A stretch of 64,000 bases of DNA from Extensimonas soli (GTDB taxonomy: Bacteria; Pseudomonadota; Gammaproteobacteria; Burkholderiales; Burkholderiaceae_C). The translations under genes and the position numbers were made by a program. The notes under the pieces are model-generated. The model had not been told where the DNA came from. It worked only from the letters and a program-made list of their open reading frames with translations, and made no database searches. Location of the stretch: assembly GCF_029211265.1 (NCBI RefSeq), contig NZ_JARGEL010000008.1, positions 62,001-126,000 on the forward strand, read 5' to 3'. Within the stretch, counting starts at the first letter, position 1. Every line of letters begins with the position of its first letter. Shown piece by piece: positions 56,458-64,000 of the stretch.

Positions 56458-56859
56458 ATGAAATGTCCATGCTGCGGCGCGGCGGAACTGATTCACGACA
56501 CGCGCGACATGCCCTACACCTACAAGGGCGAAACCACCGCGATTCCTGCGGTGACGGGCGATTTCTGCCCCGCTTGCGGTGAAGTTGTCTTGAGCCGTGA
56601 GCACGGTGATCGCTACAGCGAATTGCTGGGGCTGTTCCAACGGCAGGTGAATGCCGCTTACGTCGATCCAGACTACATCGCCAAGGTACGCCGCAAGCTC
56701 GATCTCGATCAGCGGCAGGCTGCCGAACTGTTCGGTGGTGGCGTGAATGCGTTTTCGCGCTACGAAAATGGGAGGACAAAGCCGCCTTTGGCCTTGGTTA
56801 AACTGCTCAAATTGCTCGATCTCCATCCCGAACTGCTCGATGAAGTCAGAGCCACCTGA
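56458..56859 (+). CDS. mqsA: Antitoxin and transcription regulator MqsA
   Basis: A 133-residue MqsA. The N-terminal zinc domain has MKCPCCGAAELIHD and FCPACGEVVL (two CxxC pairs). The C-terminal helix-turn-helix has LDLDQRQAAELFGGGVNAFS and RYENGRTKPPLALVKLL, where the FGGGVNAFSRYE motif is identical to E. coli. ATG 56458 is preferred to 56452 because AAGGAG lies eight bases before it, and it starts MKCP like the E. coli protein. It binds the palindrome upstream of mqsR to repress the operon. The metZ-like gene starts 10 bp after the stop. Confidence 0.96.
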   Translation: MKCPCCGAAELIHDTRDMPYTYKGETTAIPAVTGDFCPACGEVVLSREHGDRYSELLGLFQRQVNAAYVDPDYIAKVRRKLDLDQRQAAELFGGGVNAFSRYENGRTKPPLALVKLLKLLDLHPELLDEVRAT

Positions 56860-56869
56860 AAAACCTTTC

Positions 56870-58135
56870 ATGAATCATCCCATCCCAGACCCCACCCCAG
56901 CCCCCACACCCCATTTCACCACCCGCATCGTGCACGCCGACCGCTGGGGCGGTGCCGAGCATGGGGCGATCCACCAGCCGCTGCACACCTCGGTGCAGTA
57001 CGGTTTCGAGCGTGTGGAAGACCTGATCGCCGTGTTCCAGGGCACGGCGAAGGGTGGCTTCAACTACGCGCGCCAGGGCACGCCGACCACGGCGGCGCTT
57101 GAATCCATGCTCACGCAAATGGAGCAAGGGCAGGGCTGTGTGAGTTTTGCCACGGGCATGGCGGCGATTTGCGCGGTGTTTCTCACGCTGCTCAAGGCGG
57201 GCGACCACCTCGTGGCGAGCCAGTTCGTGTTCGGCAACACCAACAGTGTGCTCGGCACGCTCGCCGATCTGGGCGTGGAAGTCAGCGTGGTCGATGTGCG
57301 CGACGTGGCCCAGGTGGCCGCCGCGCTGCGCCCGAACACGCGCATGGTGTTCGTCGAAACCATCGCCAATCCCGGCACGCAAATCCCCGACCTCGAAGGC
57401 ATAGGCGCGTTGTGCGCCGAACGCGGGCTGCTCTACGTGGTGGACAACACCGTGGCCTCGCCCTACCTGTTTCGGCCCGCCACGGTGGGCGCCGGGCTGG
57501 TCGTCCATTCGTTATCGAAAAGCATAGCGGGGCAGGGCGATGCGCTGGGCGGTGCGGTCATAGACACGGGGCTGTTCGACTGGAGCCGCTACCCCAACAT
57601 CTTTGCCGCGTACCGCAAGGGCAACCCCAAGGGCTGGGGCCTGCAGCAGGTGCGCAAAAAGGGCTTGCGCGACATGGGCGCGGCGCTGTCGGCCTACGCC
57701 GCGCACCAGATCGCGCTCGGCGCCGAGACGCTCGCGCTGCGCATGGAGCGCAGCAGCGCGACGGCGCTCGCGCTCGCGCAGTGGCTGCAGCAGCACCCAG
57801 CCATCGCGCGCGTGCACTACCCGGGCCTGCCATCGCACCCGCAGCATGCGCGCGCGCAGCGGCATTTCAAGGCCGGCGCGTGGCTGCTTTCGTTCGAGCT
57901 GCGCGACGCTGCGCAGTGCCTGCCGCTGTGCAACCGCCTGCGCCTGCCCATCAAGGCCACGGGCCTGGGCGACACGCGCACGCTCATCATCCCCGTGGCG
58001 CACACCATTTTCTGGGAGGCTGGCACCGCAGTGCGCGCGGCCATGGGCATTGCGGACGGCATGATCCGCCTGTCGGTCGGGCTCGAAGAACTCGAAGACC
58101 TGCGCGCCGACTTCGAGCAGGCTCTGGCGCAGTGA
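56870..58135 (+). CDS. PLP-dependent Cys/Met metabolism enzyme (MetZ/MetB-like)
   Basis: A 421-residue trans-sulfuration family enzyme. It has FATGMAAICAVFLTLLKAG, ETIANPGTQIPDLEGI, YVVDNTVASPYLFRPA and the PLP lysine in VVHSLSKSIAGQGDALGGAV near residue 220. The family includes cystathionine gamma-synthase, cystathionine beta-lyase and O-succinyl- or O-acetylhomoserine sulfhydrylase. The sequence is most like the sulfhydrylases and synthases, but the specificity cannot be fixed. Its ATG lies 10 bp after mqsA, so it may be read through from the mqsRA promoter. Confidence 0.85.
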   Translation: MNHPIPDPTPAPTPHFTTRIVHADRWGGAEHGAIHQPLHTSVQYGFERVEDLIAVFQGTAKGGFNYARQGTPTTAALESMLTQMEQGQGCVSFATGMAAICAVFLTLLKAGDHLVASQFVFGNTNSVLGTLADLGVEVSVVDVRDVAQVAAALRPNTRMVFVETIANPGTQIPDLEGIGALCAERGLLYVVDNTVASPYLFRPATVGAGLVVHSLSKSIAGQGDALGGAVIDTGLFDWSRYPNIFAAYRKGNPKGWGLQQVRKKGLRDMGAALSAYAAHQIALGAETLALRMERSSATALALAQWLQQHPAIARVHYPGLPSHPQHARAQRHFKAGAWLLSFELRDAAQCLPLCNRLRLPIKATGLGDTRTLIIPVAHTIFWEAGTAVRAAMGIADGMIRLSVGLEELEDLRADFEQALAQ

Positions 58136-58165
58136 AAAGTTGAGCGAATACGGCGGGGAACGGAC

Positions 58166-58336
58166 TCAGTGCTGGTGTTTTATGGCCGAGCCTGAACCCT
58201 TCGCATTGCGTGCGCTTTCGTCCATTTTGCCGAGGAACAAGCGCACGAAGAAAACGCCCATGCCAATCATGAACAGGATGCCGATGATGCTCATCAGGCC
58301 ATAGTCGGTGGAAAAAAGGTCGTTCAGCAGTTTCAT
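58166..58336 (-). CDS. DUF3149 small membrane protein
   Basis: A 56-residue protein with GGAGG six bases before ATG 58336. It starts MKLLNDLFSTDYGLMSIIG, has one transmembrane helix (GILFMIGMGVFFVRLFL) and ends in a charged Lys/Ser/His tail. This matches the DUF3149 family, which is common in betaproteobacteria and has no known role. It lies between the metZ-like gene and the CbiM-like gene and converges on the former. Confidence 0.8.
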   Translation of the reverse strand: MKLLNDLFSTDYGLMSIIGILFMIGMGVFFVRLFLGKMDESARNAKGSGSAIKHQH

Positions 58337-58430
58337 GAAGCCCTCCTTGGAACACGGAAGTTTCACTATCGCGCGGCAGACCTTGGGGTGGGTTGACCTG
58401 CGTCAGAAACGAGCATGATTGGAGTGCGCT

Positions 58431-59252
58431 TCAGCGCGGTGGCGGATGCAGGTACAGCTTGTCTGACCAGGTGGCGAGCCATTCGGGCTTGAAGGCAACG
58501 AAAATCGCCGCGAACATGCCGGTGATGAAGCCGTCGCCCCAGGCCATGAGCCAGTGCCCGACGAGCGACAGGCCCTCATCGACACCGGGCAGCGTGTGGC
58601 CGCTCCATTGGGCGAGCATGGCCGAGACGAACACGCACAGCACCGTGCCGAGGAACGCGCGGCCGAGCACATAGACGAAGATCCATGCGCCCAGGAGCCT
58701 GTCGGACTTTGGAATCGTCGGCTGTGAATGCGCCGCAGCGACCCATTTTTTACCGTCTTCTTGCCCCATAGCACCACTATGGGGCGGCGAATCCGGCAAA
58801 AACTGGTCACGCTGGGGCGCATTCTCGCTTTCGACGCCCAAAGTCCGACAGGCTCCTAGGTAGCGCCGTATCAGCGCACCGAGCAGCAGCGCAAAGGTGG
58901 CCGGCACCACGCCGAGCCAGGCGATGGTGCCCAGCGCCTGCGCCCAGCCCATGGCGGGCGAAAACCAGCACGCGAGCACGCCCACCGCCACGAGCGTCAG
59001 CACGGCGAGCGGCCAGCCCAGCATCAGCACCACCAGGCAGGCGCCCGACCACTGCAGTTGCAGCGGCATGGCGTGCAAGGTGGGCAGCGCCCAGACCCAG
59101 GGCAGCAGCACGAGCGTCGCGAGCAGCGGCGAGATGAGCGGCGAGAGCGTGCGCTCACGCCCGGCGCCAGCGGGCCACACGAGCATGCGCCACGGCGCGA
59201 GCCACAGCGCTACGAGCACGGCAAGGGTCACGAGGGTGGCTTCGAGCAGCAT
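58431..59252 (-). CDS. CbiM-like integral membrane protein with an in-frame A element
   Basis: A 273-residue polytopic membrane protein I place near predicted CbiM-like or energy-coupling permeases (COG3235 type). Transmembrane segments include LLEATLVTLAVLVALWLA, LLATLVLLPWVWAL, LVVLMLGWPLAVLTLVAVG and GTIAWLGVVPATFALLLGAL before the insert, and WIFVYVLGRAFLGTVLCVFV and GDGFITGMFAAIFVAF after it. Residues 133-187 are derived from an A element and lie between two transmembrane segments, likely in a loop. The frame is kept. No ATPase partner is adjacent. ATG 59252 was chosen; a TTG at 59288 would add 12 residues. Confidence 0.75.
   Translation of the reverse strand: MLLEATLVTLAVLVALWLAPWRMLVWPAGAGRERTLSPLISPLLATLVLLPWVWALPTLHAMPLQLQWSGACLVVLMLGWPLAVLTLVAVGVLACWFSPAMGWAQALGTIAWLGVVPATFALLLGALIRRYLGACRTLGVESENAPQRDQFLPDSPPHSGAMGQEDGKKWVAAAHSQPTIPKSDRLLGAWIFVYVLGRAFLGTVLCVFVSAMLAQWSGHTLPGVDEGLSLVGHWLMAWGDGFITGMFAAIFVAFKPEWLATWSDKLYLHPPPR
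58695..58855 (-). repeat. A element inserted in frame in the CbiM-like gene
   Basis: A full 161-bp copy flanked by CCAG (58691-58694) and CTAG (58856-58859). Its outermost bases are G and C, whereas the other full copies have C and G, but the rest matches closely. It adds 55 codons in the same orientation and frame as in waaA and hemD. Confidence 0.94.
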
Positions 59253-59298
59253 GGAGTCGGAAAACAAACGCGGTGAGGTCAATGCCAAGAAAGCCGCG

Positions 59299-59709
59299 TC
59301 AAGCCAGCCAGTTGCTCACCTGCAAGCCCGGTACGCGCGCAAAAGCGGCGTCGGCGCTGACCACGGTGGCGCCGATGGCGAGCGCCTGCGCGGCGATCAG
59401 CAGGTCGTTCGCGCCCATGGGGGTGCCTTGGCCGTCGAGCGCGGTGCGCAGTTGCGCATAGACCGGGCTGATGCGGGCTTCTATGGGCAGCACCGTCAGT
59501 GTTTCCAGAATGTTTTCATAGGCGGCCTGCAGACGACGATTCGGTTTGCGCCGCAGGCCGTATTCCAGTTCGCATTGCACGATAACACTGATGCACAACG
59601 CCTCGGCACCATGGGCGTGGCTGTAGGCCATGGCGCGCATGGCCGCAGGGCCCTGCAGGTTGCGCATCATGTCGGAGAGGATGTTCGTATCGAGCAGCAG
59701 GGTACTCAT
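59299..59709 (-). CDS. vapC: PIN-domain toxin VapC
   Basis: A 136-residue PIN protein. It starts MSTLLLDTNILSDMM with the first Asp, has the second acidic residue in VIVQCELEYGLRRKPNR, then PMGANDLLIAAQALAIGAT with the third, and STDA-like VVSADAAFARVPGL near the end. All four acidic positions appear to be present. It cleaves RNA, often initiator tRNA in related enzymes. It overlaps vapB by 4 bp (ATGA). Confidence 0.93.
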   Translation of the reverse strand: MSTLLLDTNILSDMMRNLQGPAAMRAMAYSHAHGAEALCISVIVQCELEYGLRRKPNRRLQAAYENILETLTVLPIEARISPVYAQLRTALDGQGTPMGANDLLIAAQALAIGATVVSADAAFARVPGLQVSNWLA

Positions 59710-60104
59710 AGCTGGATGTCGTCTAGCGGCAGCAATCCCTCGTCCACATCGGGAAAGGGCTCTGCTACGGGCTCCCAGTCTTTCATGGCGGCCAGCGCCG
59801 CGGCCAGCGCTGCTACGGTGCCTTTTTGCGGCTGCTCGGGCGCAGCCTCGATGATGAGGCGGTTGCCCTCTCGGCGCATCAGCGCCGCTTTGCCGGGCAG
59901 CTCGAACTCCTTGGGAATGCGCACGGCCTGGTTCGCGCCGTTGCGAAACAGGCGCACACGGCGGACTTTTGCGGTGTCGGTATCGGCGCTGGCATCGGCA
60001 GCAGCGGCCGGCGCGGCAGGGGCCGCGGTGGGCGCAGCAGAGGGGGCTTGGGCCGCCTCGGGCTGCAGGCGGTAAACCGCGGTGGATTCGGCGACGTGGT
60101 GCAT
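59706..60104 (-). CDS. vapB: AbrB-type antitoxin VapB with an Ala/Pro-rich N-terminal extension
   Basis: A 132-residue antitoxin. The AbrB-like DNA-binding part is KVRRVRLFRNGANQAVRIP and KEFELPGKAALMRREGNRLI, starting near residue 47. The remaining C-terminal part carries the VapC-binding region (KDWEPVAEPFPDVDEGLLP). The first 46 residues (Ala, Pro and Asp rich) are unusual: standard VapB starts near VRLF. AAAGGAGG lies six bases before ATG 60104, so this extension is translated. An internal GTG at about residue 50 would give a canonical protein but has no ribosome-binding site. Confidence 0.9.
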   Translation of the reverse strand: MHHVAESTAVYRLQPEAAQAPSAAPTAAPAAPAAAADASADTDTAKVRRVRLFRNGANQAVRIPKEFELPGKAALMRREGNRLIIEAAPEQPQKGTVAALAAALAAMKDWEPVAEPFPDVDEGLLPLDDIQL

Positions 60105-60193
60105 GGGCGCCTCCTTTGGGTGAGGGGTCAGTGTAGCCTATGCCGCGGCATATGTCTTGGCCCATGGGCACGCCCTCGCGCCCCTCCACGCCC

Positions 60194-63100
60194 TCACGCC
60201 GCCACGGCTGCGAGCGGCTGGCCCAGGCTGCGCAGCACGTCGCGCACCAGCTGTGCACGCGCCTTGGGGTCGGGCAGGGCGCGTTCGATGCGCAGCTTTT
60301 CGTTGCCGGCGAGCTTGATGTGCTTGTTTTTCTGGATCAGCCCGATGATCGCCATAGGGTCTATGGGCGGCTGGGGCTTGAAGCTGATGTGAATCACGCC
60401 GGGCGCGGCATCGACCTTGGTGACGCCGTAGCGGCTGCCGAGCACGCGCAGGCGGTGCACGTCGATCAGGGTTTGCGTGGGCGGCGGCAGCTTGCCGAAG
60501 CGATCGACGATCTCTTCGAGCAGGCGGTCGATCTGCTCGTCGCTTTGCGCGGTGGCGAGTTTTTTGTAGAACGACAGGCGCAGGTGCACGTCGCCGCAGT
60601 AGTCGTCGGGCAGCAGGGCGGGGGCGTGCAGGTTGATGTCGGTGGTGGCCGACAGCGGTGCGAGCAGGTCGGGCTCCTTGCCGGCCTTGAGCGAGCGCAC
60701 GGCCTCGCTGAGCATTTCGTTGTAGAGCTGAAAGCCCACTTCGAGCATGTTGCCGCTCTGATTTTCGCCCAGCAGCTCGCCCGCGCCGCGGATTTCGAGG
60801 TCGTGCATGGCCAGGTAAAAGCCGCTGCCGAGTTCTTCCATCTGCTGGATGGCTTCGAGCCGCTGCTGTGCCTGTTTGGTCAGCCCTTCGAGGTCGGGCA
60901 CCATGAGGTAGGCGTAGGCCTGGTGGTGGCTGCGGCCCACGCGCCCGCGCAGCTGGTGCAGCTGCGCCAGACCGAACTTGTCGGCGCGGCTGATGAGAAT
61001 GGTGTTCGCCGTGGGCACGTCGATGCCGGTTTCGATGATGGTCGAGCACAGCAGCAGGTTGTAGCGCTGCGCCACGAAGTCGCGCATCACGCGCTCGAGC
61101 TCGCGCTCGGGCATCTGGCCGTGGGCCACGGCGATGCGCGCCTCGGGCAATATCTCCTGCAGCTTCTGGCGCCGGTTTTCGATGGTCTCGACCTCGTTGT
61201 GCAAAAAGTACACCTGCCCGCCGCGCTTCAATTCGCGCAGCACGGCCTCGCGGATCACGCCCGTGCTCTCGCTGCGCACGAAGGTCTTGATGGCCAGGCG
61301 CCGCTGCGGCGCGGTAGCAATCACCGAAAGGTCGCGCAGGCCCTCGAGCGCCATGCCCAGCGTGCGCGGGATGGGCGTGGCCGTGAGCGTGAGCACATCG
61401 ACTTCGGCGCGCAGCTGCTTCATGGCCTCTTTGTGGCGCACGCCAAAGCGGTGCTCCTCGTCGATGATGAGCAGGCCCAGGTCCTTGAAGTGCACCGATG
61501 CGCTGAGCAGCTTGTGCGTGCCCACGACGATGTCCACCGTGCCCTCGGCCAGCCCTTTGAGCGTGGCCGTCACCTCTTTGGTGGAGCGAAAGCGCGACAC
61601 CTCGGCCACCTTCACGGGCCACTTGGCAAAGCGGTCGACCAGCGTCTGGTAATGCTGCTCGGCCAGCAGCGTGGTGGGCGCGAGGAAGGCCACCTGCTTG
61701 CCACCCGTCACGGCCACGAAAGCCGCGCGCAGGGCGACTTCGGTCTTGCCAAAGCCCACGTCGCCGCACACCAGCCGGTCCATGGGGCGCGGGCTGATCA
61801 TGTCCTGGACCACGGCGTGGATCGCGGCCTTTTGGTCGGCGGTTTCTTCAAAGCCGAAGTCGTTGGCAAAAATCTCGTAGTCCTGCGCGTGGAAGCGAAA
61901 GGCGTAGCCCTGGCGCGCGGCGCGGCGTGCGTAGATGTTGAGCAGTTCGGCCGCGGCGTCGCGCACCTGTTCGGCGGCCTTGCGTTTGGCCTTGTCCCAC
62001 TGGCCGCTGCCCAGCTTATGCAGCGGGGCTTCGTCGGCACTCACACCGGTGTAGCGGCTGATGAGCTGCAGCTGGCTCACAGGCACGTAGAGCGCGGCCT
62101 TGTCGGCGTATTCGAGGTGCAAGAACTCCTGCGTCGCGGGGCTGCCGTCGGGGTTTTTCTCGCCCAGGTCCATGTGCACGAGCCCGCGGTAGCGGCCAAT
62201 GCCGTGCGCGCTGTGCACCACGGGGTCGCCCACGTTGAGCTCGGAGAGGTCTTTGATCAGCGCATCGACGTCGCTGGTCTGCTCCTGGCGTTTGCGCCGG
62301 CGCGTGGCGGCGCCGGTGGCAAAGAGCTCGGTTTCGGTGACGAAGTCGATGCCGCCTTCGGGCCACGAAAAGCCGTTGCCCAGCGCTGCCGTGGCGATGC
62401 CGATTTTTTCGTCCGCGGCCTGGAATTCGGCGAGCGAGTCGAACGCTGGCGGGCTGACGCCGCTTGCGCGCAGAAAGTCCAGCAGGCTCTCGCGCCGCCC
62501 TGCGCTTTCGGCCAGCAGCAGCACGCGCTGCGGCGTGCGCTGCACGTGCGCCTGCAGGCGTGTGAGCGGCTCGTCGGCGCCGCGCACCACGGTGAGGTCG
62601 GGCAGGGTGGCGAATTCGGCGTAGGCCGAGGCTGCGCTCTCGGCCGACACCATGCCTTCGGGCGTATCGCCGCCCGCTGCGCCAGCACCTGCGGCGGCCC
62701 GCAGCGCCAGTTGCGCATGGGCGTTGGCGCGGGTGTAGAACTGCTCGGCGCTCAAAAACAGCGCTTCGGGCGGCAGCACGGGGTGTTCGGGGTCGCCCTG
62801 CACCAGGCGGTGGCGCTCGCGCGTGTCCTGCCAGAACTGCGCGAACGCGGCCTGCACGTCGCCGTGCAGCACCACGGTGGCCTGCGCGCCCAGATAGTCG
62901 AACACCGTGGCCGTGTCGTCGAAAAACAGCGGCAGGTAATACTCTATGCCCGCCGTGGCCACGCCGTTGCCCATGTCCTTGTAGATGCGGCTCTTGGTCG
63001 GGTCGCCCTCGATCAGCTCGCGCCAGCGGCGTCGAAAGCGTGTGCGCGCTTCCTCGTCCATAGGGAATTCGCGCCCCGGCAGCAGGCGCACCTCGGGCAC

Positions 63101-63724
63101 GGGGTAGAGGCTGCGCTGGCTGTCGGGGTCGAAGGCGCGGATGCTGTCGATCTCGTCATCGAACAGGTCGATGCGGTAGGGCATGGGCGCGCCCATCGGA
63201 AACAGGTCGATCAAGCCGCCGCGCACCGCGTATTCGCCCGGGCTCACCACCTGCGTGACGTGGCTGTAGCCGGCCAGCGTGAGCTGTGCCTTGAGCCTGG
63301 CCTCGTCGAGTTTTTGCCCCGTCTTGAAATGAAAGGTGTAGGCCGCCAGAAACGACGGCGGCGCGAGCCGGTACAGCGCCGTCGTGGCCGGCACCAGCAC
63401 CACGTCGGCGCCCGTGTCCTGGTCTTTCTGGCTGATGCGCCACAGCGTCGCAAGGCGCTCGCTGATCAAGTCCTGGTGCGGCGAAAAGCTGTCGTAGGGC
63501 AGCGTCTCCCAGTCGGGAAACAGCGCAATGCGCAGGTCGGGCGCAAAAAACGCCACCTCGTCGATCAGGCGCTGTGCGTCGCTCGCGTCGGCCGTGACGA
63601 TGGCCGTGAGCCGCCGGCCAGATTTTTCGCGCGCCGCGAGCTGCGCGAGCAAGAGCGCATCGGCGCTGCCCACGGGGCGCGGCAGGGTGAAGCGTTTACC
63701 GGGGGTGAGTTTGGGCAAGTCCAT
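60194..63724 (-). CDS. mfd: Transcription-repair coupling factor Mfd
   Basis: A 1176-residue Mfd, against 1148 in E. coli. The N-terminal UvrB-like part has LFPDWETLPYDSFSPHQDLI and SPGEYAVRGGLIDLFPM. The RNA polymerase-interacting part contains DPVVHSAHGIGRYRGL. The translocase has Walker A in RLVCGDVGFGKTEVALRAA, DEEH in LLIIDEEHRFGVRHKEAM, TATPIPRTL and QLRGRVGRSHHQAYAYL. It removes RNA polymerase stalled at DNA damage and recruits UvrA. ATG 63724 (MDLPKLTPGK) was chosen. It faces away from the promoter at the right edge. Confidence 0.97.
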   Translation of the reverse strand: MDLPKLTPGKRFTLPRPVGSADALLLAQLAAREKSGRRLTAIVTADASDAQRLIDEVAFFAPDLRIALFPDWETLPYDSFSPHQDLISERLATLWRISQKDQDTGADVVLVPATTALYRLAPPSFLAAYTFHFKTGQKLDEARLKAQLTLAGYSHVTQVVSPGEYAVRGGLIDLFPMGAPMPYRIDLFDDEIDSIRAFDPDSQRSLYPVPEVRLLPGREFPMDEEARTRFRRRWRELIEGDPTKSRIYKDMGNGVATAGIEYYLPLFFDDTATVFDYLGAQATVVLHGDVQAAFAQFWQDTRERHRLVQGDPEHPVLPPEALFLSAEQFYTRANAHAQLALRAAAGAGAAGGDTPEGMVSAESAASAYAEFATLPDLTVVRGADEPLTRLQAHVQRTPQRVLLLAESAGRRESLLDFLRASGVSPPAFDSLAEFQAADEKIGIATAALGNGFSWPEGGIDFVTETELFATGAATRRRKRQEQTSDVDALIKDLSELNVGDPVVHSAHGIGRYRGLVHMDLGEKNPDGSPATQEFLHLEYADKAALYVPVSQLQLISRYTGVSADEAPLHKLGSGQWDKAKRKAAEQVRDAAAELLNIYARRAARQGYAFRFHAQDYEIFANDFGFEETADQKAAIHAVVQDMISPRPMDRLVCGDVGFGKTEVALRAAFVAVTGGKQVAFLAPTTLLAEQHYQTLVDRFAKWPVKVAEVSRFRSTKEVTATLKGLAEGTVDIVVGTHKLLSASVHFKDLGLLIIDEEHRFGVRHKEAMKQLRAEVDVLTLTATPIPRTLGMALEGLRDLSVIATAPQRRLAIKTFVRSESTGVIREAVLRELKRGGQVYFLHNEVETIENRRQKLQEILPEARIAVAHGQMPERELERVMRDFVAQRYNLLLCSTIIETGIDVPTANTILISRADKFGLAQLHQLRGRVGRSHHQAYAYLMVPDLEGLTKQAQQRLEAIQQMEELGSGFYLAMHDLEIRGAGELLGENQSGNMLEVGFQLYNEMLSEAVRSLKAGKEPDLLAPLSATTDINLHAPALLPDDYCGDVHLRLSFYKKLATAQSDEQIDRLLEEIVDRFGKLPPPTQTLIDVHRLRVLGSRYGVTKVDAAPGVIHISFKPQPPIDPMAIIGLIQKNKHIKLAGNEKLRIERALPDPKARAQLVRDVLRSLGQPLAAVAA

Positions 63725-63765
63725 GGGCGCTGGAAGCAAAAAGCAAAAGGCACAAACGACGAAAA

Positions 63766-63788
63766 CCCCCGACCGGAGAGGGCGGGGG
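63766..63788 (-). terminator. Terminator-like hairpin in the mfd leader
   Basis: CCCCCG (63766-63771) and CGGGGG (63783-63788) form a GC stem with an 11-base loop. On the minus strand TTTTC follows. It is 42 bp before the mfd ATG, so in an mfd message it would be a leader hairpin. Its role is unclear. Confidence 0.4.
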
Positions 63789-63894
63789 TGTGGGGAGTTG
63801 TGGGGTGCAATTTTAGAGCGGGGCCGTTTGCAGACCAGGTGGGAGATGCGATGCTGGCCGGACTGCCTGGGGCCAAAGAGTGCCGATTTGCTGC

Positions 63895-63945
63895 AGTATC
63901 AATAGCTGCTTGCGCTTGCTGGGCGCTCGCATCTGGGACGTTGGG
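63895..63945 (+). repeat. C repeat in the mfd upstream region
   Basis: The plus strand reads ATCAATAGCTGCTTGCGCTTGC, then TGGGCGCTCGCATCTGG, cited here in two parts to mark the conserved core GCTGCTTGCGCTTGC. It is one of the best-conserved left halves but lacks a clear right half. Confidence 0.65.
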
Positions 63946-63958
63946 CGTCGAGTAAGCG

Positions 63959-63987
63959 GTGACAATAGGCACACACCATCGTAAAAT
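63959..63987 (+). promoter_or_regulatory. Strong sigma-70-like promoter at the right edge
   Basis: GTGACA at 63959-63964 and TAAAAT at 63982-63987 match five of six bases each and are spaced by 17 bp. The transcript would start near 63994, the first base of an ATG. Confidence 0.65.
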
Positions 63988-63993
63988 GGCCCC

Positions 63994-64000
63994 ATGAAAC
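63994..64000 (+). CDS. First codons of an unidentified gene at the right edge
   Basis: Only ATGAAAC is in the window. The start is six bases after a good -10, so the message would be leaderless or nearly so. In related bacteria ispD often diverges from mfd, but with two codons this is only a guess. Confidence 0.3.

Noticed and set aside
60140-63955. A 1271-codon open frame on the plus strand opposite mfd
   Set aside because: It is exactly antisense to a fully recognisable mfd and has no family motif; long antisense frames are expected in GC-rich DNA with strong third-position bias.

Overview
The window is chromosomal DNA from a high-GC betaproteobacterium, most likely a Comamonadaceae member (Burkholderiales). 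This rests on gene content and order: cysS-alkA-accA-tilS-lysC-tRNA-Ser, hemC-hemD-hemX-hemY, lepA-lepB-DUF4845-rnc-era-recO-pdxJ, an intracellular PHB depolymerase, ETF-quinone oxidoreductase and a ureABCEFG cluster. The genus cannot be fixed from sequence alone. There is no phage, plasmid backbone, transposase gene or CRISPR array. Coding density is high, and almost all genes are core metabolism or information processing.

Layout. 1-5140: start of argA, a PIN-type toxin-antitoxin pair and hrpA. 5141-5769: a gene-free stretch made almost wholly of repeat elements. 5770-14675: corA, an olsB-like acyltransferase, an lpxH-like phosphoesterase, ppk1 (with a possible Pho box), sixA, a phosphomannomutase/phosphoglucomutase and waaA. 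14678-23050 (minus strand): an RnfB-like ferredoxin, phaZ, tRNA-Ser(GCT), lysC, tilS, accA, alkA and cysS. 23262-26918: a TPR protein, ppiA, ppiB, lpxH and mtfA. 26971-31603 (minus): hemY, hemX, hemD and hemC. 31735-36305: ppc and, converging on it, the ETF-QO gene. 36455-41896 (minus): urease genes ureG, F, E, C, B, a small secreted-protein gene and ureA, with a yefM-yoeB pair on the opposite strand between ureE and ureC and no ureD. 42275-51888: tRNA-Ser(TGA), a DHH phosphoesterase, a DegP/MucD protease and the lepA to pdxJ block. 51952-64000: a MASE3-PAS-GGDEF-EAL protein, sbcB, mqsRA, a metZ-like gene, small and membrane proteins, vapBC, mfd, and the promoter of a gene beyond the right edge.

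The unusual layer is three families of dispersed repeats. Family A is a 161-bp long palindrome with four full copies, each flanked by a 4-bp CTAG-like duplication, plus one 69-bp internally deleted copy. Family B is a 158-bp long palindrome with three copies, two in tandem, also bounded by CTAG-like tetramers. Element plus duplication is 165 or 162 bp, both multiples of three, and each family has a stop-free reading frame in all full copies. Three of the four full A copies lie in frame within genes (waaA, hemD, a membrane-protein gene), and the short copy forms the C-terminus of HemD. Family C is a degenerate 45-60 bp hairpin repeat with about eleven copies, seven inside coding regions. For each orientation they are read in one constant frame. 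In waaA an A element sits inside a C element. This looks like repeats that behave as protein-coding insertions, similar in principle to the Rickettsia palindromic elements, and is the part of the window most worth following up.

Functionally the genes cover envelope lipid synthesis (waaA, two LpxH-type hydrolases, olsB, accA), storage polymers (ppk1, phaZ), tetrapyrrole synthesis (hemCDXY), protein quality control and export (degP/mucD, lepB, ppiA, mtfA), translation and RNA processing (lepA, rnc, era, hrpA, tilS, cysS), DNA repair (recO, sbcB, mfd, alkA) and nitrogen scavenging (urease). Four toxin-antitoxin modules are scattered among them.
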